From positions 113,341 through 177,340 of the forward strand of contig NZ_JACIHE010000019.1 in the NCBI RefSeq assembly GCF_014198245.1: a stretch of 64,000 nt of DNA, given 5' to 3'. The position numbers and the translations under genes were made by a program. Shown piece by piece: positions 25,630 through 33,970 of this stretch; within the stretch, counting starts at the first letter, position 1; each line of letters begins with the position of its first letter. This DNA comes from Bradyrhizobium sp. cir1 (lineage in GTDB: Bacteria > Pseudomonadota > Alphaproteobacteria > Rhizobiales > Xanthobacteraceae). The notes beneath the pieces are model-generated. The model made no database searches, was not told where the DNA came from, and saw nothing but the letters and a program-made list of their open reading frames with translations.

Positions 25630-27348
25630 ATGACCACATTTCAGGAAGCGCGCGCGTTTCTGCTGGCTCACCGCACGGATTACGAGACCGCGGTCAAAGC
25701 CTTCCGCTGGCCCGATCCGGTTCCCTTCAACTGGGCGCTCGACTGGTTCGACGCTGAGCTCGCGATCAATGCGGACAGCAAGGATCGGCCCGCGCTCTGG
25801 ATCGTCGATGCCGCGCAGGACAAGCAGACAAAACTGTCCTTCGCGGCGCTCTCGAAGCGCTCGAATCAGGTCGCGAACTTCCTCCGCGCGCAGGGCTTGA
25901 GGCGCGGCGATCATCTTTTGCTGCTGCTCGGCAATGTGGTGCCGCTGTGGGAGACGATGCTCGCCGCGATGAAGCTCGGCGTGGTCGTCATTCCCGCCAC
26001 GACGTTGCTCACCGCCGACGAGCTGCGTGACCGGCTCGATCGCGGCAAGGCGAGGGCAGTCGTCGCAGCGCAGGATCAGGTGGCAAAATTCGCAAGTCTC
26101 GGCGCCGAGAATGTCGTCCGCATCGTCGTCGGCGCGCCCTCCGATGGTTGGCTTGCGTATGATGAAGCGGCAAAGGCTTCCGAAAGCTTCACGCCCGACG
26201 GTCCAACCAATGCCGACGACCCGATGCTGCTCTATTTCACCTCGGGTACCACAGCCAAACCAAAGCTGGTCCGGCACAGCCAGCGCAGCTATCCCGTCGG
26301 CCATCTCTCGACGATGTACTGGATCGGGCTGAAGCCCGGCGACGTCCATCTCAACATCTCGTCCCCCGGCTGGGCCAAGCATGCCTGGAGCTGCTTCTTC
26401 GCGCCGTGGAATGCGGGCGCGACCGTGTTCGTGGTCAACCAGCCGCGCTTCGATGCCAAGGCGCTGCTCGCCACCATCGGCCGCTGCGGCGTCACCACGC
26501 TGTGCGCGCCGCCAACCGTGTGGCGGCTGTTCATCCAGGAGAACCTGGCCTCGTTCAAGGTCGCGCTTCGCGAGGTCTGCGGCGCCGGTGAGCCGCTCAA
26601 TCCTGAAGTAATCGACCAGGTGCGGGCGGCCTGGGGTCTCACCATCCGTGACGGCTATGGCCAGACCGAAACCACTGCGCTCGCCGGCAATTCGCCGGGG
26701 CAGCCCATCAAGATCGGCTCGATGGGCCGGCCGCTGCCGGGCTATCGCGTGCAGATCAGCGATGCCGATGGCAATCCTGCAAAGGAAGGCGAGGTGACGC
26801 TGGTGCTGGGCGATGACCGTCCCGCCGGCCTGATGCAGGGCTATCAGGGCGACGACGGCAAATTGTCCGGCGCCGAAGGCGCGCTCTATCGCAGCGGCGA
26901 CGTCGTGTTCGAAGATGCGGACGGCTATCTTACCTTCGTCGGCCGTTCCGACGACGTGTTCAAATCCTCCGACTACCGCATCAGCCCGTTCGAGCTGGAG
27001 AGCGTGCTGCTCGAGCACGAGCTCGTCGCGGAAGCCGCGGTGGTGCCGAGCCCGGACCCGATCCGGCTCGCGATTCCCAAGGCATTCGTGCTGCTGACGT
27101 CGGGCGCTGAACGCTCGCCGGAAACCGCGCTGTCGATCTTCAAGCACCTGCACACCCGCCTGGCGCCGTTCAAGCGCATCCGCCGCCTCGAAATCGTCAC
27201 CGAGCTGCCGAAGACGATCTCTGGCAAAATCCGCCGCGTGCAGCTACGACGGCTTGAGCGCGACGACGATCGCAATGATCCGCTGCGCGGCCGGGAATTC
27301 CGTGAGGAGGATTTTCCGGAGCTGCCGAAAACACGGAGTGAGACCTAA
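25630..27348 (+). CDS. Acyl-CoA synthetase (AMP-forming)
   Basis: Adenylate-forming ligase of 572 residues activating a carboxylic acid to its CoA ester. The ATP loop YFTSGTTAKPK is at 202-212, followed by IRDGYGQTETTAL, a YRSGDVVFEDADGYLTFVGR hinge region and the C-terminal catalytic lysine segment KTISGKIRR. The overall pattern matches the medium-chain (ACSM) or acetyl/acetoacetyl-type group better than long-chain ligases. The frame is open upstream to 25555, but those bases are the family G repeat; the ATG at 25630 gives the normal N-terminus. The next gene starts directly at its stop, so it heads a unit with the MaoC hydratase. Confidence 0.9.
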   Translation: MTTFQEARAFLLAHRTDYETAVKAFRWPDPVPFNWALDWFDAELAINADSKDRPALWIVDAAQDKQTKLSFAALSKRSNQVANFLRAQGLRRGDHLLLLLGNVVPLWETMLAAMKLGVVVIPATTLLTADELRDRLDRGKARAVVAAQDQVAKFASLGAENVVRIVVGAPSDGWLAYDEAAKASESFTPDGPTNADDPMLLYFTSGTTAKPKLVRHSQRSYPVGHLSTMYWIGLKPGDVHLNISSPGWAKHAWSCFFAPWNAGATVFVVNQPRFDAKALLATIGRCGVTTLCAPPTVWRLFIQENLASFKVALREVCGAGEPLNPEVIDQVRAAWGLTIRDGYGQTETTALAGNSPGQPIKIGSMGRPLPGYRVQISDADGNPAKEGEVTLVLGDDRPAGLMQGYQGDDGKLSGAEGALYRSGDVVFEDADGYLTFVGRSDDVFKSSDYRISPFELESVLLEHELVAEAAVVPSPDPIRLAIPKAFVLLTSGAERSPETALSIFKHLHTRLAPFKRIRRLEIVTELPKTISGKIRRVQLRRLERDDDRNDPLRGREFREEDFPELPKTRSET

Positions 27349-27825
27349 GTGAACCAAATCTGGAAGTCGCCGCCGATTACGCTTGAGGCCTATCAGGCCA
27401 TGGTCGGCAAGGAGATCGGCGTGTCCTCATGGCACCTGATCGACCAGTCCCGCATCGACACCTATGCCGACGTGACCGAGGATCACCAGTTCATCCATGT
27501 CGATCCCGAGAAGGCCAAGGCGACCGCGTTCGGCACCACCATCGCGCACGGCTTCCTGACGATGTCGATGTTGTCGGTGATGTCCTATGAGGTAATGCCG
27601 GCGATTGCGGGCACCACGATGGGCGTCAATTACGGCTTTGACAAGCTGCGCTTCATCTCGCCCGTGCGATCGGGCAAGCGCGTCCGCGGCCGTTTCGTGC
27701 TGGCCGAAGCCAAGCTCCGCAAGCCGAACGAGCTGCAGTCCCGCACCAACGTCACCGTGGAGATCGAGGGCGAGGACAAGCCGGCGTTGGTCGCCGACTG
27801 GCTCGGCCTGATCTATTTCGCCTGA
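27349..27825 (+). CDS. MaoC family dehydratase
   Basis: Hot-dog (R)-enoyl-CoA hydratase of 158 residues. The hydratase-2 active site is seen as YADVTEDHQFIHVD with Asp41 and His46 in the D-x4-H spacing, then FGTTIAHGFLTMSM. The likely reaction is hydration of trans-2-enoyl-CoA to (R)-3-hydroxyacyl-CoA. The start codon is GTG at 27349, directly after the TAA of the synthetase gene, with GGAG about 15 bases upstream, so translation is probably coupled. With the SDR gene downstream it could form a split version of the peroxisomal multifunctional enzyme type 2. Confidence 0.9.
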   Translation: MNQIWKSPPITLEAYQAMVGKEIGVSSWHLIDQSRIDTYADVTEDHQFIHVDPEKAKATAFGTTIAHGFLTMSMLSVMSYEVMPAIAGTTMGVNYGFDKLRFISPVRSGKRVRGRFVLAEAKLRKPNELQSRTNVTVEIEGEDKPALVADWLGLIYFA

Positions 27826-27837
27826 CCTGAGGCGTCG

Positions 27838-27858
27838 TTGCCGGGCTTGACCCGGCAA
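27838..27858. repeat. Small hairpin resembling a family A arm
   Basis: TTGCCGGG-CTTGA-CCCGGCAA, an 8-bp stem with the same CTTGA loop as the left hairpin of the family A repeat at 17452-17470. It may be a half element. It begins 12 bases after the MaoC stop. Confidence 0.5.
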
Positions 27859-27897
27859 CCCATCGCTGCTCAAAAGCTGACGAATTTTCGTGGATCT

Positions 27898-28034
27898 CAC
27901 CCTCTCCCCTTGCGGGAGAGGGTGGCTTCGCGGAACGCGAAGCCGGGTGAGGGGTATCTCTCCGCGAGCTCCGCTGTCGGGAGATACCCCTCATCCGGCG
28001 CTTGCGCGCCACCTTCTCCCGCAAGGGGAGAAGG
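27898..28034. repeat. Palindromic repeat, family H, between maoC and SDR genes
   Basis: CTCTCCCCTTGCGGGAGAG hairpin on the left and CTTCTCCCGCAAGGGGAGAAG on the right. Between them GGTGAGGGGTATCTC pairs with GAGATACCCCTCAT. The repeat ends 18 bases before the SDR start codon, so it lies inside the probable transcript. Confidence 0.85.
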
Positions 28035-28052
28035 AAGAAAGGAAACGCACTC

Positions 28053-28970
28053 ATGGCAATCAGGTTCGACGGACGCGTCGCCATCGTCACCGGCGCAGGC
28101 AATGGTCTCGGACGCGCGCATGCGCTGGGGCTGGCGAGCCGCGGCGCGAAAGTCGTGGTCAACGATTTCGGCGGCGCGCGCGACGGCACCGGTGGTTCGC
28201 TGTCGCCGGCCGAGGCCGTGGTCGAGGAGATCCGCAAAGCCGGCGGCACCGCGATGGCCGACGGCGCCGACGTCTCCAATTTCGAGCAGGTCACCGCCAT
28301 GGTCGAGCGCGCCACCAAGGAGTGGGGCAGCGTCGACCTGATGTGCGCCAATGCCGGCATCCTGCGCGACAAGTCGTTCGGCAAGATGGAGGCCGCCGAT
28401 TTCCAGAAGGTGCTGGACGTGCATCTCGTCGGCACCTTCTATTGCTGCAAGGCGGCCTGGGCCGGCATGCGCGACCGCAACTATGGCCGCATCGTGCTGA
28501 CGACGTCGTCCTCCGGCCTCTACGGCAATTTCGGCCAGGCCAATTACGGCGCAGCGAAATCGGGCATGGTCGGCCTGATGAACGTGCTCGCCGAAGAAGG
28601 CCGCAAGACCAACATCCGCGTCAACATCATCTCGCCGACGGCGGCAACCCGCATGACCGAAGAGTTGCTGCCGCCGCAGGCGCTGCAGCTGATGAAGCCG
28701 AACGCGATCACGCCCGCGGTCGAGTACATGCTCAGCGAGGACGCACCGACCCGCACCATCATGGGCGCGGGTGCGGGCTCCTTCGCAGTGATCAAGATCC
28801 TGGAAAGCGAGGGCATCAACCTGCCGGAGTCCGAATGGACGCCCGATGCGGTTGCCGCCCACTTCGCCGAGATCAGCGACATGTCGAAGGCCAAGGCCCT
28901 GCAGGGCGCGTTCGAGCAGACGCAGAAGTACGTGACGCAGGCCGCGGCGCGGGCGGGGATCAAGCTCTGA
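28053..28970 (+). CDS. SDR family 3-hydroxyacyl-CoA-type dehydrogenase
   Basis: NAD(P)-dependent short-chain dehydrogenase of 305 residues. The cofactor motif TGAGNGLG is at 13-20, CANAG at 98-102, and the catalytic serine region TTSSSGLYG (150-158) is followed by Y165-x3-K169. The long VVVNDFGGARDGTGGS insert after the second strand and the length match the dehydrogenase part of peroxisomal multifunctional enzyme type 2, which oxidises (R)-3-hydroxyacyl-CoA. That fits the MaoC hydratase upstream. GGAAAC precedes the ATG at 28053. Its stop overlaps the proposed CTG start of the following flavoprotein gene. Confidence 0.9.
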   Translation: MAIRFDGRVAIVTGAGNGLGRAHALGLASRGAKVVVNDFGGARDGTGGSLSPAEAVVEEIRKAGGTAMADGADVSNFEQVTAMVERATKEWGSVDLMCANAGILRDKSFGKMEAADFQKVLDVHLVGTFYCCKAAWAGMRDRNYGRIVLTTSSSGLYGNFGQANYGAAKSGMVGLMNVLAEEGRKTNIRVNIISPTAATRMTEELLPPQALQLMKPNAITPAVEYMLSEDAPTRTIMGAGAGSFAVIKILESEGINLPESEWTPDAVAAHFAEISDMSKAKALQGAFEQTQKYVTQAAARAGIKL

Positions 28971-30187
28971 CCGACATCGCCGTCATCGGTGCCGGTCCCG
29001 CCGGGCTGATGGCGGCGGAGGTGCTGGCGCAGGGCGGCGCCCGTGTCACCGTGTACGACGCCATGCCGTCCGCGGGCCGCAAATTCCTGATGGCGGGCCG
29101 GGGTGGGCTCAACCTCACCCACAGCGAGCCGCTGCCGGAATTCCTCGCCCGCTACCGTGAGGCGATGCCGCATTTGCGCGCCGCGGTCGAAGCGTTTCCG
29201 CCCGATGCGCTGCGCGACTGGAGTGCGGCGCTTGGGCAGTTGACGTTCGTCGGCAGCAGCGGGCGGGTGTTTCCAAAAACGTTCAAGGCCTCGCCATTGC
29301 TCCGCGCCTGGTTGCGGCGGCTGGATGCGGCCGGCGTGCAGTTCGCATTTCGGCATCGCTGGACCGGATGGGACGAGCAGGGGCGGCTGCAATTTCAAAC
29401 CCCCAATGGCACGCTTTCCTTCGCCGCGGACGCCACCGTGCTCGCGCTCGGCGGAGCAAGCTGGCCACGCCTGGGCTCGGATGGGAGTTGGGTCGCTCTG
29501 CTCGCTGCCAAAGGCATTGCCGTGTCAAGACTCCGCCCGGCCAATTCCGGCTTCACGGTCGCATGGTCCGACGTCTTTCGCGACCGCTTCGAAGGCCAGC
29601 CGCTCAAGGGCGTGGCGCTGACGATCGGCGCGCACACGGTGCGCGGCGAGGCGATGATCACCCGCAGCGGCATCGAAGGCGGCGCGATCTATGCGCTGTC
29701 GGCGGAGCTGCGTGAGGCGGTGCTGGGCCTCGGGCAGGCGACGCTGATGATCGCACTCCGCCCCGACCTCGACGCTGCCGCACTGACCACGCGCCTGTCA
29801 GGGACGCGCGGCAAGCAATCGCTCGCAAACTTCCTGCGCAAGGCGGCACAGCTGTCGCCGGTCGGCATCGGCCTGATGCAGGAAGCCGCCATCGCCTCCG
29901 GCCGGCCGCTGGCGGCGTTTTCGCCGGCGGAGCTTGCGCATCTGGTGAACGCCATTCCGGTCCAGCTCACTGGGGTAGCCCCGATCGCTCGCGCGATCTC
30001 GACCGCGGGCGGGATCACCTTCGACGAGCTCGACGGTCGCTTCATGCTGCGCAAGCTGCCCGGTGTGTTCGCCGCCGGCGAAATGCTGGACTGGGAAGCG
30101 CCGACAGGCGGCTATCTGCTGCAGGCCTCGTTTGCGACGGGAGCAGCCGCGGGCAGGGGCGTGTTGGAGTGGCTGCAGCGTTCTTAG
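28967..30187 (+). CDS. NAD(P)/FAD-dependent oxidoreductase, HI0933/TIGR03862 type, apparent CTG start
   Basis: Flavoprotein of 406 residues. The FAD-binding motif IGAGPAG is near residues 7-13 and GRKFLMAGRGGLNLTHSEP follows, the hallmark of this family. Later come LALGGASWPRLGSDGSW and GGYLLQASFATGAAAG, the second FAD contact. No ATG, GTG or TTG is available before the FAD motif: the first ATG (29009) would cut it away. The CTG at 28967 gives MTDIAVIGAGPAG and overlaps the SDR stop as CTGA, parallel to the usual ATGA coupling. The reaction is unknown. The start is inferred; the family call is firm. Confidence 0.82.
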   Translation: MTDIAVIGAGPAGLMAAEVLAQGGARVTVYDAMPSAGRKFLMAGRGGLNLTHSEPLPEFLARYREAMPHLRAAVEAFPPDALRDWSAALGQLTFVGSSGRVFPKTFKASPLLRAWLRRLDAAGVQFAFRHRWTGWDEQGRLQFQTPNGTLSFAADATVLALGGASWPRLGSDGSWVALLAAKGIAVSRLRPANSGFTVAWSDVFRDRFEGQPLKGVALTIGAHTVRGEAMITRSGIEGGAIYALSAELREAVLGLGQATLMIALRPDLDAAALTTRLSGTRGKQSLANFLRKAAQLSPVGIGLMQEAAIASGRPLAAFSPAELAHLVNAIPVQLTGVAPIARAISTAGGITFDELDGRFMLRKLPGVFAAGEMLDWEAPTGGYLLQASFATGAAAGRGVLEWLQRS

Positions 30188-30198
30188 AACGCCGCTGC

Positions 30199-30336
30199 CC
30201 TTCGAGGGCCGCTGAAGAAGCGGCCACCTCAGGGTGACGGCTACGAGAGAGCGTTAGCCAGACGACGGCCTGGAGAGAGCGTCATCCTGAGGCGCGAGCG
30301 GCGCGATGCCAAGCATCGCGCCGGGAGCCTCGAAGG
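30199..30336. repeat. Palindromic repeat, family E copy 2
   Basis: CCTTCGAGG and CCTCGAAGG outer arms. CCTCAGGGTGACG inside nearly matches the complement of CGTCATCCTGAGG. It lies between convergent flavoprotein and DSD1 genes. Confidence 0.78.
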
Positions 30337-30356
30337 ATGCGCGGGCGCTCCAGCGC

Positions 30357-31436
30357 CTACCGCAGCTTCCCCCGAGCCGCGACCGGCAGCGTGCCGATGA
30401 TCTCCTCGCCGCGCACCATCACGACCTCGTCCATCATGTTGACGACGACGCAGACGTGGTTCGGCACGATGCGGACGACGTCGCCGACATTCGGGCGCGT
30501 GTTGCTGCGGGAGAGGTCGAGGAAGCCGTGCTCCTCGGCGAATTTTGCGATCTTGGCCTCGGGGTGCTCCAGGATCAGGCCGTGGCCGTCGAGCCCGCCG
30601 GTGTCCGTCGTCAGCGTCTTCGAGCCGGCATCGAGAATACCGCGCTCGGGCGCGGCGCGGCTCACCACCGTCGAATAGATGTGCAGCGCGCAGTCGTCCC
30701 AGGTCGCCGAGCCCGCGGCCACCTGCATGCGGTCGTTGTAGATGTAGGTGCCGAAACGGTGCTCGGTGCCGCCCTTGAGCTTGCCGATATTGACGAGGTT
30801 CGGCGTGCCGCCGGTCGAGACGATCTTTGCATCCAGCCCGTGCGCGCGCACGCCGGCCAGCGCTTCGTCGTAGAATTTTTGCGCGTCACCCCAACCGGTC
30901 TCCGTCGGATACAGCATGAAGCCGGCGAACTCGAGGCCCTTGGATGCTGCGATCTCGCGCGCCAGCGCAATCGCCTCGGCCGGCGTCTCGACGCCCGCGC
31001 GCTTGCGGCCGGTATCGCACTCGACCACGACCGACAACGTGTGGCCCGAGGCCGCAGCGGCCTTTGGCAGGCCGGCGACGACGGTCGAATTGTCGGCAGC
31101 CACCGTCATGTTCGCCTTCGCCTGCAACGCGCCGAGGCGGGCCATCTTCTCCTCGCCCAGGAGATTGTAGCTGATCAGGATGTCGTCGATGCCGGCATTG
31201 GCCATGATCTCGGCCTCGCCGAGCTTCTGGCAGGTGATGCCCTTCGCTCCAGCCGCGACCTGCATCTTGGCGATGGTCGGGTTCTTGTGCGTCTTGATGT
31301 GGGGGCGGTTGGCGATGCCGGCGTCATCGCAGGCCTTCTGGATGCGCGCGATGTTGCGCTCGACCCTATCCATGTCGATGACGGCGCAGGGCGTGCCATA
31401 TTCACGGGCGATTTTTGCGGCGAGGGGAGTGGTCAT
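30357..31436 (-). CDS. DSD1 family PLP-dependent enzyme (D-serine dehydratase/D-threonine aldolase fold)
   Basis: Fold-type III PLP enzyme of 359 residues. The N-terminal TIM barrel begins YGTPCAVIDMDRVERNIARI, with the PLP lysine at 48 in RPHIKTHK. The C-terminal beta domain has a metal-binding pair in IVPNHVCVV, His327 and Cys329. An H-x-C pair is what zinc-dependent D-serine and threo-3-hydroxyaspartate dehydratases use, whereas D-threonine aldolases have H-x-D. Dehydratase activity is therefore somewhat more likely, although database names often say aldolase. It stands alone between two palindromic repeats. A second, diverged member of the fold is encoded at 50139-51434. Confidence 0.85.
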   Translation of the reverse strand: MTTPLAAKIAREYGTPCAVIDMDRVERNIARIQKACDDAGIANRPHIKTHKNPTIAKMQVAAGAKGITCQKLGEAEIMANAGIDDILISYNLLGEEKMARLGALQAKANMTVAADNSTVVAGLPKAAAASGHTLSVVVECDTGRKRAGVETPAEAIALAREIAASKGLEFAGFMLYPTETGWGDAQKFYDEALAGVRAHGLDAKIVSTGGTPNLVNIGKLKGGTEHRFGTYIYNDRMQVAAGSATWDDCALHIYSTVVSRAAPERGILDAGSKTLTTDTGGLDGHGLILEHPEAKIAKFAEEHGFLDLSRSNTRPNVGDVVRIVPNHVCVVVNMMDEVVMVRGEEIIGTLPVAARGKLR

Positions 31437-31459
31437 ATGATCTCTCTGTTTTCGGCCCT

Positions 31460-31541
31460 GTAGGATGGGTAGAGCGAAGCGAAACCCATCAGAAGCAATT
31501 CCCGTTAAGCGATGGGTTTCGCTGCGCTCTACCCATCCTAC
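31460..31541. repeat. Palindromic repeat, family C copy 1
   Basis: GTAGGATGGGTAGAGCG and CGCTCTACCCATCCTAC form long outer arms, with AGCGAAACCCATC and GATGGGTTTCGCT inside. It lies just past the stop of the ABC-F gene. Other copies: 60327-60403 and 61905-61976. Confidence 0.88.
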
Positions 31542-31544
31542 GAC

Positions 31545-33356
31545 TTATGCCTGCTCGATCTCTTCGCGAAGCATTTCCAATTCGAGCCAGCGCTCTTCGG
31601 CGGCGGACAGTTCGTCATGCGCCTTGGCGATCGCGGCCGAGGTATCGTCGAATGTCTTGCGATCTTTCGCATAGAGATTGGGATCGTCCAGCACGCGCTG
31701 CAATTTTGCAATATCGGCGTGAAGCGTCTCCATCTTCTTCGGCAACGTTTTCAGTGCGTGCTTCTCGTTGAAGCTCAGCTTCCGTTTCGGCGCCGATGAC
31801 GGAGCAGCGGCGCGCTCCTCTTTCTTCTCCGCAGCCGGTTGCGGCTTCGCCGTCTCGCGCTTGAGATCCGCACCGCGCTGCGCCAGCATGTCGCTGTAGC
31901 CGCCGGCATATTCGATCCACTTGCCGTTGCCCTCAGGCGCGATCACGGAGGTGACGACGCGGTCGAGGAAGTCGCGGTCGTGGCTGATCAGGATGACGGT
32001 GCCCTCGTAATCGCCGAGCATCTCCTCGAGCACGTCCAGGGTTTCGAGATCGAGATCGTTGGTCGGCTCGTCCAGCACCAAAAGGTTCGAGGGCTTTGCC
32101 AGTGCGCGCGCCAGCATCAGGCGGCCGCGCTCGCCGCCCGAGAGCACTTCCACCGGCGTGCCGCGCTGCTCCTGCGCGAACAGGAAGTCCTTCATGTAGC
32201 CGACGACGTGCTTCGGCTTGCCGCCGACCATGATCTGATCGCCACGGCCGCCGGTCAGCGCTTCAGCCAGCGTCGATTTGGGATCGAGGCTTTCGCGGTG
32301 CTGGTCGAGCGTGGCCGTCTCCAGATTGGCCCCTAAACGCACGGTGCCGGAATCCGGCTGCATGCCGCCGGTGAGCAGATTGACCAGCGTGGTCTTGCCG
32401 GCGCCGTTCGGGCCGATGATGCCAAGGCGGTCGCCGCGCTGGATGCGGGTCGAAAAATTCTCGACGATCTTGCGCTCGCCATAGGCCTTGGTGATGCCCT
32501 TGGCCTCGATCACCAGCTTGCCGGATTGTTCGGCTTCCGCCGCAGCGAGACTGGCGGTGCCGGCCGTGCCGCGATAGTTGCGGCGCTGGTCGCGCAGGGC
32601 ATGGAGATTAGCGAGCCGCTTGACGTTGCGCTTGCGCCGGCCGGAGACGCCGTGGCGCAGCCAGTGCTCCTCGTCGACGATCTTGCGGTCGAGCTTGTGC
32701 TGGTCGCGCTCTTCCTCGGCGAGCACCTCGTCGCGCCAGCTCTCGAACGAGGCGAAGCCGCGGTCGATCTGCTTGATCCTGCCGCGGTCGAGCCATGCCG
32801 TGGAGCGCGAGAGATTGGTGAGGAAGCGGCGGTCGTGACTGATGATCACCAGCGCGCTGCGGCGGCTGTCGAGCTCCGTTTCCAGCCATTCGATGGTGGA
32901 GAGATCGAGATGGTTGGTGGGCTCGTCCAGCAGCAGGATGTCGGGCGAGGGCGCCAGCACGAACGCAAGCGCGGCGCGGCGGGCTTCACCGCCGGAGAGG
33001 TTTGCGGGGTTCTCCTCGCCGGTCAGCCCGAGCTGCTCGAGAAGGTAGCGCGCCTGGTGATGATCGTCGCCCGGCGCGAGCCCGGACTCGACATAGGCGA
33101 GCGTGGTCTTGTGGTCGCCGAAGTCAGGCTCCTGCGGCAAATAGCGGACGGTCGCGCCGGGCTGCACGAAGCGCGTGCCGCTGTCGGGCTCGACAAGGCC
33201 CGCCGCGATTCTGAGCAGGGTCGACTTGCCCGAGCCGTTGCGGCCGATCAGGCAGACGCGCTCGCCTGGCGCGACATTGAGCTCGACGCCCGACAGCAGC
33301 GGCGTGCCGCCAAAGGTCAGCCTGATGTCTTTCAGTTGGATCAGCGGCGGCGCCAT
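31545..33356 (-). CDS. uup: ABC-F family ATPase, Uup-like
   Basis: Cytoplasmic duplicated ATPase of 603 residues without membrane segments. The two nucleotide-binding domains have Walker A motifs GRNGSGKST (38-46) and GPNGAGKTT, ABC signatures LSGGEARRAAL and LSGGERGRLML, and Walker B LLLDEPTNHLD and LVLDEPTNDLD. The linker between domains carries the ABC-F-type charged helix (SGRRKRNVKRLANLHALR). An EKKEERAAAP region and a C-terminal coiled coil (about 535-603) match Uup. These proteins act on ribosomes or branched DNA structures. The start is two bases from the stop of the DUF188 gene, so the two form an operon. Confidence 0.9.
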   Translation of the reverse strand: MAPPLIQLKDIRLTFGGTPLLSGVELNVAPGERVCLIGRNGSGKSTLLRIAAGLVEPDSGTRFVQPGATVRYLPQEPDFGDHKTTLAYVESGLAPGDDHHQARYLLEQLGLTGEENPANLSGGEARRAALAFVLAPSPDILLLDEPTNHLDLSTIEWLETELDSRRSALVIISHDRRFLTNLSRSTAWLDRGRIKQIDRGFASFESWRDEVLAEEERDQHKLDRKIVDEEHWLRHGVSGRRKRNVKRLANLHALRDQRRNYRGTAGTASLAAAEAEQSGKLVIEAKGITKAYGERKIVENFSTRIQRGDRLGIIGPNGAGKTTLVNLLTGGMQPDSGTVRLGANLETATLDQHRESLDPKSTLAEALTGGRGDQIMVGGKPKHVVGYMKDFLFAQEQRGTPVEVLSGGERGRLMLARALAKPSNLLVLDEPTNDLDLETLDVLEEMLGDYEGTVILISHDRDFLDRVVTSVIAPEGNGKWIEYAGGYSDMLAQRGADLKRETAKPQPAAEKKEERAAAPSSAPKRKLSFNEKHALKTLPKKMETLHADIAKLQRVLDDPNLYAKDRKTFDDTSAAIAKAHDELSAAEERWLELEMLREEIEQA

Positions 33357-33358
33357 GA

Positions 33359-33862
33359 TCAGCCTTGACTCAAATTCTGGCTCGTTGCGGCCTGATCGGC
33401 GCGGCGGCGCTCGATCCGGCGCAGCGTCTGGTCCAGCGCCGAAAGGAACGCGGAGCGGTCGCGCGGCGCGAACGAGCGCGGACCGCCCGTGACTTCGCCC
33501 GCGGAGCGCAGATCCGTCATCAGGTTGCGCACCGCCAGCGTCATGCCGATCGACTCCTCGGTGAACGGCTTGCCGTTCGGGGCGATCACATCGGCGCCCG
33601 CCTTCACGCAGCGGCTCGCCAGCGGAATGTCCGATGTCACGACGACGTCGCCGGGCTTGGCCCGCTCCGCGATCCAGTCGTCGGCCGCGTCCATGCCGGC
33701 ACCCGCGGCGATGCGCTCGATCAGCGGATCCTGCGGCACGCGGATGAAATTGCCGGCGACCACGCTCACGGGCACGCCGTGCCGGATGGCGACGCGGTAG
33801 ATCTCATCCTTCACCGGACAGGCGTCGGCGTCGACATAGATGCGGGTGGGAGTGTCGGTCAT
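33359..33862 (-). CDS. YaiI/YqxD (DUF188, UPF0178) family protein
   Basis: Conserved protein of 167 residues with a PIN-like nuclease fold. The N-terminal IYVDADACPVKDEIYRVA and the later VVTSDIPLASRCVKAGADVI are diagnostic. The conserved acidic residues (DADAC, TSDIPLA) could form a metal site, but no activity is established for the family. The C-terminus is basic and alanine-rich. It is directly upstream of the ABC-F ATPase in the same direction with a two-base gap. It diverges from the hot-dog gene at 33971, sharing a 108-base promoter region. Confidence 0.92.
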   Translation of the reverse strand: MTDTPTRIYVDADACPVKDEIYRVAIRHGVPVSVVAGNFIRVPQDPLIERIAAGAGMDAADDWIAERAKPGDVVVTSDIPLASRCVKAGADVIAPNGKPFTEESIGMTLAVRNLMTDLRSAGEVTGGPRSFAPRDRSAFLSALDQTLRRIERRRADQAATSQNLSQG

Positions 33863-33970
33863 TCCGCCGCGTGGTACCCCATTCGGGCCGCAAAGGCGAG
33901 GGGATTGACCGCTGTTCCCCGGGGCCTACGATCGGGTGCGGAAACAACAAGAAATTGGAGAAGGCCAGCC

